In this document: positions 1 through 6,300 of the stretch, piece after piece
How the letters are laid out: the number at the start of each line of letters is the position of its first letter
Numbering within the stretch: the first letter of the stretch is position 1
NCBI GenBank assembly: GCA_030147335.1
Contig: JASKZZ010000019.1
Location: forward strand, 1-8,142
Direction of reading: 5' to 3'
Length of the DNA: 8,142 bases
DNA from: Herpetosiphonaceae bacterium
GTDB lineage: Bacteria > Chloroflexota > Chloroflexia > Chloroflexales > Kallotenuaceae
The notes under the pieces: model-generated
Seen by the model: only the letters and a program-made list of their open reading frames with translations
Database searches by the model: none
Told to the model about the DNA's origin: nothing
Position numbers and translations under genes: made by a program

Positions 1-23
1 CAATCAAATAAGTAACTCAACAA

Positions 24-38
24 TGAGGCATAGCCTCA
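24..38. repeat. Short perfect inverted repeat upstream of the subtilase gene
   Basis: TGAGGC and GCCTCA flank a 3-nt ATA spacer, giving a 15-bp dyad about 100 bp before the subtilase start codon. It could be a binding site for a dimeric regulator, or the remnant of a hairpin from a gene to the left. It has no T-tract and only six pairs, so it is not called as a terminator. A second, 8-bp palindrome (TCGTACGA) lies at 70-77. No convincing -35/-10 pair was found in positions 1-137, and the CACCA-N7-TGGTG dyad found before the next two genes is absent here. Confidence 0.35.
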
Positions 39-127
39 GCACTGTAGTTTAGGTACGTAGATTGTCGGTTCGTACGAGTGGCCGAATGTGGTCTGTTTAG
101 AGCAATTGGTTATATCACAGATTATTT

Positions 128-133
128 GGAGGT
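128..133 (+). promoter_or_regulatory. Ribosome binding site that sets the subtilase start
   Basis: GGAGGT lies 4 nt before the ATG at 138, a near-perfect match to the anti-Shine-Dalgarno sequence. The in-frame GTG at 78 has no such site. Starting at 138 also puts a standard signal peptide at the extreme N-terminus, so both lines of evidence favour the internal start. Confidence 0.8.
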
Positions 134-137
134 AAGG

Positions 138-1559
138 ATGCGTTTACATCGGTTGTGGTATGCATTTACGCTGTTAGCTGTTTTGATGGCTAGTGTGTTC
201 ACTGGTTCTCGGGTTCAAGCCGCTGTCGGCGCTTCAGTCGATCCTGTATTGCGATCAGCGCTTGCATCCGCATCGGGACCAGTTGAGGCGATTGTTACAT
301 TTCAGGGTAATGGCGCTCCTACATCAACCGATCTTGCTTTGCTGCAACAGGTTGGCGTTTCAACCGGTGTAACGTTCCGTTCACTTCCAATTGCAGGCGT
401 GTTGGTTACGGCTGCACAAGTTGATGCGTTGGCAGCACGACCTGAGGTTCGCTCGATCTACTTCAACCAAGAGTTGTCGTACGACAATGCCGAAGCCACT
501 GCCTTAACAGGCGTTGATCGCGTACGCACCGATGTAAACATGATCCGCAAAAACGGCGGCCTGCCTGTTACCGGTAAGGGCGTTGGCGTGGTGGTCAACG
601 ATAGCGGTGTTGATGGCACGCACCAGGATCTTGAGTTCGGGCCGCATCTGGTACAGAACGTCGAGGCCGCAGCCAATCTTAACGCGCTTGAGCCGACACT
701 GTTGCCGATTACCTATGTCGAAAACGTGCCCAATACGGACTCGACGGGTGGGCATGGTACTCATGTTGCCGGTATTGTTGGGGGTACAGGTGCGCTGTCG
801 AACGGTAAGCATGAAGGTGTTGCGCCGGGTGCGAACCTGATCGGCTATGGTTCAGGCGCAGGCTTGTTCCTGTTGGATACACTTGGCGGCTTCGACTATG
901 CGCTGACGCACCAGACACAGTACGGCATTCGTGTTATCACCAACTCGTGGGGCACAACCAGCGACAAGGCAACGCCGTTCGATCCAAATGACCCGATCAA
1001 TGTTGCGACCAAACGACTGTATGACCGTGGCGTAGTCGTTGTTTTCTCTGCCGGCAATTCTGGCCCGGATGCGGGAACGATCACCGGTAATTACAAGAAG
1101 GCACCGTGGGTCATTACTGTAGCGGCTGGCGATAAGCAGCGTGGACTGGCGGACTTCTCGTCGCGAGGACGCCCCGGTGTGAGCGGTACGGTTACGGTTG
1201 ATGGCCAAACGTTTACATGGTACGACCAGCCAAGCGTGACAGCTCCTGGCGTGAAGATCATCTCGACCCGTGTTGTTTCACCAGTAGGCGTACTTGGCAC
1301 GCCCGACGATGTCGAGTTGATCGAGCCGGCATATATTCCGTTCTACACAACGCTGAGCGGCACATCGATGGCGGCGCCGCACGTAGCAGGTATTGTTGCG
1401 CTGATGTTGGAAGCAAATCCGCAGCTTTCGCCATCACAGGTCAAGCAAATCATTATGGATACCGCGACGGACATGCCAGGCTACCAGACATTTGAAGTCG
1501 GCGAAGGTTACGTTGATGCCTACGCCTCGGTAGATCGAGCATTCCGCACGAAGCGCTAA
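138..1559 (+). CDS. Secreted S8 family subtilisin-like serine protease
   Basis: A 473-residue secreted endopeptidase of the subtilase (S8) family. The N-terminus is a signal peptide (MRLHRLWYAFTLLAVLMASV, with likely cleavage near VQA-AVG, residues 27-29). Residues about 47-113 resemble an I9 inhibitor propeptide, which in this family assists folding and is removed by autoprocessing. The catalytic domain is complete. The Asp is D155 in VVVNDSG, the His is H206 in GGHGTHVAG, the oxyanion Asn is N307 in FSAGNSGP, and the Ser is S410 in GTSMAAPHVAG. The mature sequence has no cysteine and ends soon after the catalytic domain, with no anchor or repeat domain, so it is probably released from the cell. 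It has its own terminator and is not in an operon with the next gene. Substrate specificity cannot be read from the sequence. The family assignment is secure; roles in nutrition, predation or processing of its secreted neighbours are inference. Confidence 0.96.
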   Translation: MRLHRLWYAFTLLAVLMASVFTGSRVQAAVGASVDPVLRSALASASGPVEAIVTFQGNGAPTSTDLALLQQVGVSTGVTFRSLPIAGVLVTAAQVDALAARPEVRSIYFNQELSYDNAEATALTGVDRVRTDVNMIRKNGGLPVTGKGVGVVVNDSGVDGTHQDLEFGPHLVQNVEAAANLNALEPTLLPITYVENVPNTDSTGGHGTHVAGIVGGTGALSNGKHEGVAPGANLIGYGSGAGLFLLDTLGGFDYALTHQTQYGIRVITNSWGTTSDKATPFDPNDPINVATKRLYDRGVVVVFSAGNSGPDAGTITGNYKKAPWVITVAAGDKQRGLADFSSRGRPGVSGTVTVDGQTFTWYDQPSVTAPGVKIISTRVVSPVGVLGTPDDVELIEPAYIPFYTTLSGTSMAAPHVAGIVALMLEANPQLSPSQVKQIIMDTATDMPGYQTFEVGEGYVDAYASVDRAFRTKR

Positions 1560-1584
1560 CGACAAATCTTCCCTTCCCCTCCCA

Positions 1585-1622
1585 CGAAGCCCACTGTATT
1601 ACAGTGGGCTTCGCTTTGTCTT
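1585..1622 (+). terminator. Rho-independent terminator of the subtilase gene
   Basis: CGAAGCCCACTG (1585-1596) and CAGTGGGCTTCG (1602-1613) form a perfect 12-bp stem around TATTA, where one more T-A pair can close to leave a 3-nt loop. The downstream tract (CTTTGTCTT) is T-rich but broken, so termination may be less sharp than at the next gene. The hairpin begins 25 nt after the stop codon. Confidence 0.85.
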
Positions 1623-1676
1623 CGCGGATGCGTTCAATCTCTGCTTTTACGCATATATCTTTCGCTTAGGTATTGA

Positions 1677-1693
1677 CACCATTATAAGTGGTG
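1677..1693. promoter_or_regulatory. Candidate operator site 1 (CACCA-N7-TGGTG)
   Basis: CACCATTATAAGTGGTG is a 17-bp interrupted palindrome. It overlaps the last two bases of the P1 -35 and fills most of the spacer. A protein bound here would block RNA polymerase, which suggests repression. The regulator is not encoded in the window. Confidence 0.65.
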
Positions 1694-1704
1694 TGCTATA
1701 TTGA

Positions 1705-1721
1705 CACCATTATAAGTGGTG
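1705..1721. promoter_or_regulatory. Candidate operator site 2 (CACCA-N7-TGGTG)
   Basis: This second, identical copy of the 17-bp palindrome begins 28 bp after the first. It covers the expected P1 transcription start and sits in the P2 spacer, so two bound dimers could silence both promoters. The related pair before the next gene has the same geometry, which supports a functional site rather than chance. Confidence 0.65.
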
Positions 1722-1761
1722 CCAAATAATAAAGTTTTCGATGCAGCCCATACTTGTGTTT

Positions 1762-1767
1762 GAGGAG
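1762..1767 (+). promoter_or_regulatory. Ribosome binding site that sets the LVIVD gene start
   Basis: GAGGAG lies 6 nt before the ATG at 1774. The in-frame ATG at 1741 has only an AT-rich sequence (AATAAAGTTTTCG) before it and would place eleven residues, including acidic ones, ahead of the signal peptide. The start at 1774 is therefore preferred. Confidence 0.78.
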
Positions 1768-1773
1768 AAACGT

Positions 1774-3159
1774 ATGCTCCCATACTCCATGTTGTTGAAG
1801 CGATTTGTCGGTGTACTATGCGCGGTTGCACTGAGCCTAGCGGCGAGCGTACCAGCACGCGCTGATGTTGTGATCGGTGGTGTTACCGTGGTAGACGGCG
1901 ACGTGCCCTTCATGTCAGACAACATCGACCTTTTAGGCACAGTGCCCGTGGTCGGAGCAATTAGTGCTAACTTTCGCGGCAACTACATGTTTGTGTCCGG
2001 TCTCGAAGGGTTGTCAACCTTTGATATTTCAAACCCATCATCGCCGGCACTGACAAGCTTTACACCACTGCCGCACTTTGAAAATGAAGATGTGTCGATC
2101 GGCGGCAACCTGCTGCTAATCGCTAACGACAAATCCGAAAGCGCGGCGGTGCTTTACATATTTGATATTTCAAATCCGGCAACGCCTACACTGCGGACAA
2201 TTTTCCCGATTGGCACGTCTACGATTGCGACCGGCGGACTGCCGAGCCACACTGTAACCTGCATCAACGAATGCCAGTATGCGTATGTAGCCGGTACGAG
2301 CCGTGGTGTCGGCGTTCTCGACCTGCGCAACCCCGACGCTCCGGTTATCGCAGGCGAATTCAAGCCACCGATTACCAGCTGGGCCACGCACGACGTTGAT
2401 GTCGACTCGCAGGGTATCGCCTGGGTTGTTGGCGCAGCAGGAACCGCTGCCTACAACATCACCAATCCAGCCGCACCCGTTCTCGTGGGCATGACTGATG
2501 CTTCAGCGACGACGGGGCCGCTCAACGACTTTATTCATCACAACTCAGAGCGCGTTGACAAGATCACGGGCAGCGGCAAAGCAGTCGCAACAGACGTTGT
2601 GTTGATCACCGAGGAAGATTACGAACGGCCAACGTGTAAGGACGCGGGATCATTCCAAACATGGAAAATTAATGGTGAACTAAGCCCACTCGCGCCGGCC
2701 ACACTAACCAATCTTGACTCGTGGTCGACTGAGTTGGACGATTTGACTCGGCTTGAGGGCAGCGCTCCCGCTACCGTGCTTTGCTCCGCGCACTGGTTCG
2801 ACGTTGATCGCGGCCTCGTAGCACAGGGCTGGTATGAGCAGGGCACGCGTATCCTCGACGTGCGCAATCCCGCCGACATCAAGCAAGTTGGCTACTTTGT
2901 GATGCCTAAGACCGAAACCTGGGCCGCCTACTGGGCGCCGACCGATCCCGAAGGCGAGATCATCTATACTGTTGACTTGGCCCGTGGTATCGACGTGCTG
3001 CGTATTGCGCGCCCTGCCGCTGACGCCCCTGGTAAGAAGGCTCCCGTACGCAAGCAGTGGATCAGCGACGGCACAACGACCACCGAGCCAGCTGCTGAAT
3101 TCTCGACGGCACACTCTACGTTTGGCTGGGCCTGCCGTCTTCCAGATATTTCTCAATAA
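1774..3159 (+). CDS. Exported LVIVD-repeat beta-propeller protein
   Basis: A 461-residue exported protein made of LVIVD-type repeats, which fold as blades of a beta-propeller. The signal peptide spans residues 1-30 and ends in PARA before DVVIGG. Repeat signatures are FDISNPSSPAL (83-93), FDISNPATPTL (130-140), LDLRNPDAPVI (182-192), YNITNPAAPVL (227-237) and LDVRNPADIKQVG (361-373), with a last degenerate blade near VDLARGIDVLRI (400-411). Blade-start histidines recur at H101, H159, H206, H255/H256 and H340, often in an H-D-V context. The mature part has five cysteines (C163, C167, C288, C337, C454); C163 and C167 are close enough to pair. The tail after residue 415 is low-complexity and lacks a membrane or sortase signal. 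LVIVD proteins are surface or secreted proteins without a firmly established enzyme activity, so no reaction is assigned. Ligand or glycan binding is a guess. The promoter design is shared with the downstream metzincin gene, which suggests joint control. Confidence 0.9.
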   Translation: MLPYSMLLKRFVGVLCAVALSLAASVPARADVVIGGVTVVDGDVPFMSDNIDLLGTVPVVGAISANFRGNYMFVSGLEGLSTFDISNPSSPALTSFTPLPHFENEDVSIGGNLLLIANDKSESAAVLYIFDISNPATPTLRTIFPIGTSTIATGGLPSHTVTCINECQYAYVAGTSRGVGVLDLRNPDAPVIAGEFKPPITSWATHDVDVDSQGIAWVVGAAGTAAYNITNPAAPVLVGMTDASATTGPLNDFIHHNSERVDKITGSGKAVATDVVLITEEDYERPTCKDAGSFQTWKINGELSPLAPATLTNLDSWSTELDDLTRLEGSAPATVLCSAHWFDVDRGLVAQGWYEQGTRILDVRNPADIKQVGYFVMPKTETWAAYWAPTDPEGEIIYTVDLARGIDVLRIARPAADAPGKKAPVRKQWISDGTTTTEPAAEFSTAHSTFGWACRLPDISQ

Positions 3160-3175
3160 ATTCCACAAATTCCCC

Positions 3176-3208
3176 AACTGCTGCCTCCGAGTGAGGCAGC
3201 AGTTTTTT
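3176..3208 (+). terminator. Rho-independent terminator of the LVIVD gene
   Basis: AACTGCTGCCTC (3176-3187) and GAGGCAGCAGTT (3193-3204) form a perfect 12-bp GC-rich stem around the loop CGAGT. The last bases of the right arm run into six consecutive T residues (3203-3208). This is the clearest terminator in the window and separates the LVIVD and metzincin genes into different transcripts. Confidence 0.93.
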
Positions 3209-3249
3209 GTCGGCTGCAACATCAATGTGTTTCATGATGAATTTGCTTA

Positions 3250-3279
3250 TTGACACCCCCCGCAGTGGTGTGATAATAT
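3250..3279 (+). promoter_or_regulatory. Sigma-70-type promoter of the metzincin gene
   Basis: TTGACA (3250-3255), an 18-bp spacer and TAATAT (3274-3279) follow a TG at 3271-3272 (extended -10). GATAAT at 3272-3277 with a 16-bp spacer is an alternative -10. The block TATTGACACC (3248-3257) and the block AGTGGTGTG (3264-3272) are identical to the P1 promoter of the LVIVD gene, at the same relative positions. The predicted start near 3286 leaves a leader of about 110 nt, longer than that of the LVIVD gene. No strong hairpin was seen in the leader. Confidence 0.75.
3254..3270. promoter_or_regulatory. Candidate operator site 3 (variant left arm)
   Basis: CACCCCCCGCAGTGGTG keeps the outer CACC and the full right half AGTGGTG of sites 1 and 2, but the left arm is degraded to CACCCCC. 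It occupies the same place in the promoter, overlapping the end of the -35 and filling the spacer. It may bind the shared regulator more weakly. Confidence 0.55.
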
Positions 3280-3296
3280 CACCACAGATAGTGGTG
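3280..3296. promoter_or_regulatory. Candidate operator site 4 over the transcription start
   Basis: CACCACAGATAGTGGTG has 6-bp arms (CACCAC/GTGGTG) and is the most symmetric of the four sites. It starts one base after the -10 and covers the predicted start point. It begins 26 bp after site 3, against 28 bp between sites 1 and 2. Unlike site 2 it is not preceded by a consensus -35, so here the second dyad survives without a second promoter. That argues the dyad itself is what is conserved. Confidence 0.62.
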
Positions 3297-3395
3297 GTTC
3301 AATCATTGCCGTTTGTAGCACCTCACCAAACACCCTATCTACAAATTCCTCGGTTCATTTGGTTCTTGATTCGATACGTGTAGGGAGAAGAACAC

Positions 3396-6300
3396 ATGGT
3401 CCGTCGGGTACGCCGGTCGTCGGCAATGATGGCGATACTGCTTATCGCCGCCCTGCTCATCAGCGTGTTGCCAGCCGCAACATTTGCGTCCACCCCCTCG
3501 TCCGGTACGCTCAACCCACCTTCCGGCAACGGTTCCTCAGTGATCACTTGGAGCGGCGGCCCATATACCGTCGCAACGCCTGATCCTGCTGCGTGTTTGG
3601 ACGCCACCATCAACTGTGACACCTTTACATTCGCGCTCAATGTTCCCGCGAACTACTGGGACTCACATGAAGGTAATGTTACGGTTGAAATCAATTGGGC
3701 GTCGGACGTTGACGACTTCGACATGTACATTCAAGACAGCAACGGTCGGGAAGTTGGGCGGAGCGCCGCAGGCGGCACGACAAGCGAAAAAGCAGACCTG
3801 GGCAAGCTCGCGCCTGGCTCCTACACGGTGCAAGTTGTTGCTTACCTAACCGCCGCCGCAAGCTATACCGGCAAGGCAACAATCACCAGTACCCAGCTTT
3901 CGGGAGCAATGGCATTTCCAGAAACGCGTGATACGGTCAAGGATTTGCTGACCGTCGATTATCCGCTCAATGTCATTTTTGTTGGCTACAAGCCGACCGC
4001 TGCCGAAGTTGCCGATTTGCGCAACTGGATCCCCGACAACTATCAACCTACCGTAGCTAATAAGTCCGGCAGCGGTGATGAGCTGCACAATACCGGGGCG
4101 GGCCTGTTGAACTGGAACAAGAATCATTTGATCAACAGTGATCCCTACTTCCTGGGCATTCGCTACAACTACAAGCTGAACATAATCCAGGCCACCGATG
4201 AATATGCGCAGGCGCTTTTCCAGGTCGCCAAGGATAACACTGCTCAATCACAAGCGTTTCATACCGCAGAGCGCGGACAGCAATTGGCGCGCTACGATGC
4301 GACCTATGGTAACTTCCGCGTGCTGGCCAAGAACGGCGATGCGTCATACAAGGTAATCGATCCAACTAAGACTGACTTGATCGACGCGTATGCCGTGGAA
4401 GACTGGATCTTCAATTCACGCTATGATGCTCAGTGGAGCTGCGCGTTCAAGAATACCGAAACGGGCGAGTGCCTCGACCCGTCGATTATTCAGCCCGATC
4501 CCGAGGCTTATCACGATCCGTACTACGACAAGAACGGCTTGAATCTTGATAAGATGCCGCAAGGCCTCAACAAAGGTTCGTCATTCTTCTTCTTCGACAC
4601 GTTTACGCCTGATTATGCCAAGAACTATTTCCGCACCAACGCCTACCACACGTGGGGCACGGATAAGGTGATTAATGGCGGTATCGTCAGCAAGCGAATT
4701 GAAGACGGCGGCTCGTGGCGCATCACCGATCCCGATACCAAGGATTGGGATGGCGTAGATTATGGTCGTACCTGGGGTGGTCGCTATCGCTTTCACTTCA
4801 TCGACCTGGGCTCTGCGCCGAATAACTTTGAGTCCGCAACATGGCTCAACAGTAAGCTGCCGATGTCGTCCGATTATCCACACGGCGACCCGCCAATCTG
4901 GCAGTACAAGGCCGATCCGCAGTGGCAGCAGACAGGCGACGAGTGCGTCTTCGATAAGTCGACGATTGACTATACCGGTAATACGCCCTGCCGCTTGATG
5001 CCTCGCATCGGTCGCAGCGTGGCCTACGGCCTGTTCTTCCGCTCGACGGCTGGCTATCTGTACCGCCCAATTCCACGTGGCGATGTGTACTGGCTGGCGG
5101 TATCGAACTGGACCGACTTTTACTCGCGGCCGCAGTGGGTCAACGGCCAACTGACCAACACGCCATGGTACGGCACGTGGTGGACCAACACCGACAAATT
5201 GTACAAGATCAACCAGGCGGGCGACAACAGCGACGATACTATGCGCTGGCTGTCATCGGCGCTGCCCTATGCTCGCTGGGTGGGTCGTAAAGGTGAGGTG
5301 ATCCCGCTCTACGATCCGACCAATAATCAGCCGACCGGTAAGACGCTTGATACGTCGCCCAAGTACGAAGACTTGCCCGCGCCGGAGTATCACGTTCACC
5401 AAGGCGCGACAGGCATGGAAGTTGTACCGGAGCCACTGTATCCAGGTGACGATAACCATGTCCACGCGCACTATGGCTCTAGCGCGGTCAACCTGACGGA
5501 AGTTTCCAACGCCATCGAGAAGGCCAAGGCGCGCGGTCTTGCTGGAACATACGACGACTCGGTTGACTACCTGTACATGCGTGATTATATCGACGCCAAT
5601 CGCGCAGGTATTGCCGACATCGTGCCGGGTGTAAACACAATCCCGTCGATCAACCTGGTCTTTGAAAAGGCCTATACCTGGGCGCTGCCCGCGATTGTCG
5701 GCGGCATCGCCGCAGGCACCGACGACGGCGAAGCGTGGGGCGTGCTCAACAACGTCAACGATCGCTTCAAGTGGTCACAATCGCACTATCCCGCTGTGCA
5801 ACCTGGTGACGCGCCTGGATCGAAGCGCTCGCTAACCAGCGCCTCACTCCCGACGCAAGACTCGGGTGGTGGCTTCTCGTACACGATTGAGCACGAGGCC
5901 GCGCATAACCTTGGCTTGTCGCACCCACACGACGGCTCGTATGGCGTTGATCGCTGTCCCGCGGGTTCGCCGAATGCCGGTAAGTGGGAATGCTACTGGA
6001 GCGGATTGGGCTGGATGTATGACATCTCTGCTGCACCGACAACCTACGCGATGAGCTATCGCCCGTACGAGGTCGAGGATCAGGATAATCTCCAGCGTGG
6101 TCACGTTGCGGAATATCTGGTTGGCGCTCAGGATGCGCTCAAAGATCGGCTCGTCAAGGAAGCGCAAGCAGGCGCCACGACGCCATCGGCCGAGTGGACC
6201 AGCGACTTCAACCGCATGAAGGAGTGGCGCGCACAAGCCTCCAACCTGTTCAAGCAGGGCGATTACCTTCATGCTGAGTATGCGGCACGTAATGCTGCAT

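Larger units (their letters stand above)
1671..1721. repeat. Tandem exact 23-bp direct repeat in the LVIVD gene promoter
   Basis: Positions 1671-1693 and 1699-1721 are identical over 23 bp and begin 28 bp apart. Each copy contains TATTGACACC followed by TTATAAGTGGTG. Each therefore carries both a consensus -35 hexamer and a complete palindromic site. The copies diverge immediately after the repeat (TGCTA versus CCAAA). The arrangement looks like a local promoter duplication kept by selection, or one recent enough not to have diverged. Confidence 0.9.
1673..1730 (+). promoter_or_regulatory. Overlapping tandem sigma-70-type promoters P1 and P2
   Basis: P1 has TTGACA (1673-1678), an 18-bp spacer and TATATT (1697-1702), preceded by an extended -10 TG at 1694-1695. 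P2 has TTGACA (1701-1706), an 18-bp spacer and AATAAT (1725-1730). Each -35 matches consensus 6 of 6 and each -10 matches 5 of 6. The P1 -10 overlaps the P2 -35 by two bases, so the promoters cannot both be occupied at once. Expected starts are near 1709 and 1737, leaving leaders of about 65 and 37 nt before the ATG at 1774. Confidence 0.75.

Noticed and set aside
78..137. GTG start at 78, adding 20 residues to the subtilase
   Set aside because: It has no ribosome binding site and would bury the signal peptide. The ATG at 138 has GGAGGT at ideal spacing and begins a standard signal sequence.
1673..1702. MerR-type activator site, because the dyad sits between -35 and -10
   Set aside because: MerR-family promoters have over-long spacers of 19-20 bp that the regulator untwists. 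Here the spacers are 18 bp with near-consensus hexamers, and a second dyad covers the start point, so repression by occlusion fits better.
1741..1773. ATG start at 1741, adding 11 residues to the LVIVD protein
   Set aside because: No Shine-Dalgarno sequence precedes it. The ATG at 1774 has GAGGAG and starts the signal peptide. The 1741 position also lies only a few bases after the expected P2 transcript start.
2704..3225. Minus-strand open frame of 173 codons overlapping the end of the LVIVD gene
   Set aside because: It would begin beyond the T-tract side of a strong plus-strand terminator, runs antisense to LVIVD blades, and shows no domain of its own.
3297..3395. Possible riboswitch or leader regulatory RNA in the roughly 110-nt leader of the metzincin gene
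   Set aside because: Only short complementary stretches, such as CCTA with TAGG, can be found. There is no stable stem, no terminator-antiterminator pair and no known aptamer signature.
4581..5150. Minus-strand open frame of 189 codons inside the metzincin gene
   Set aside because: It lies wholly antisense to a gene with well-supported domains and has no recognisable motif, ribosome site or promoter. It is best explained by base-composition bias in the third codon position.
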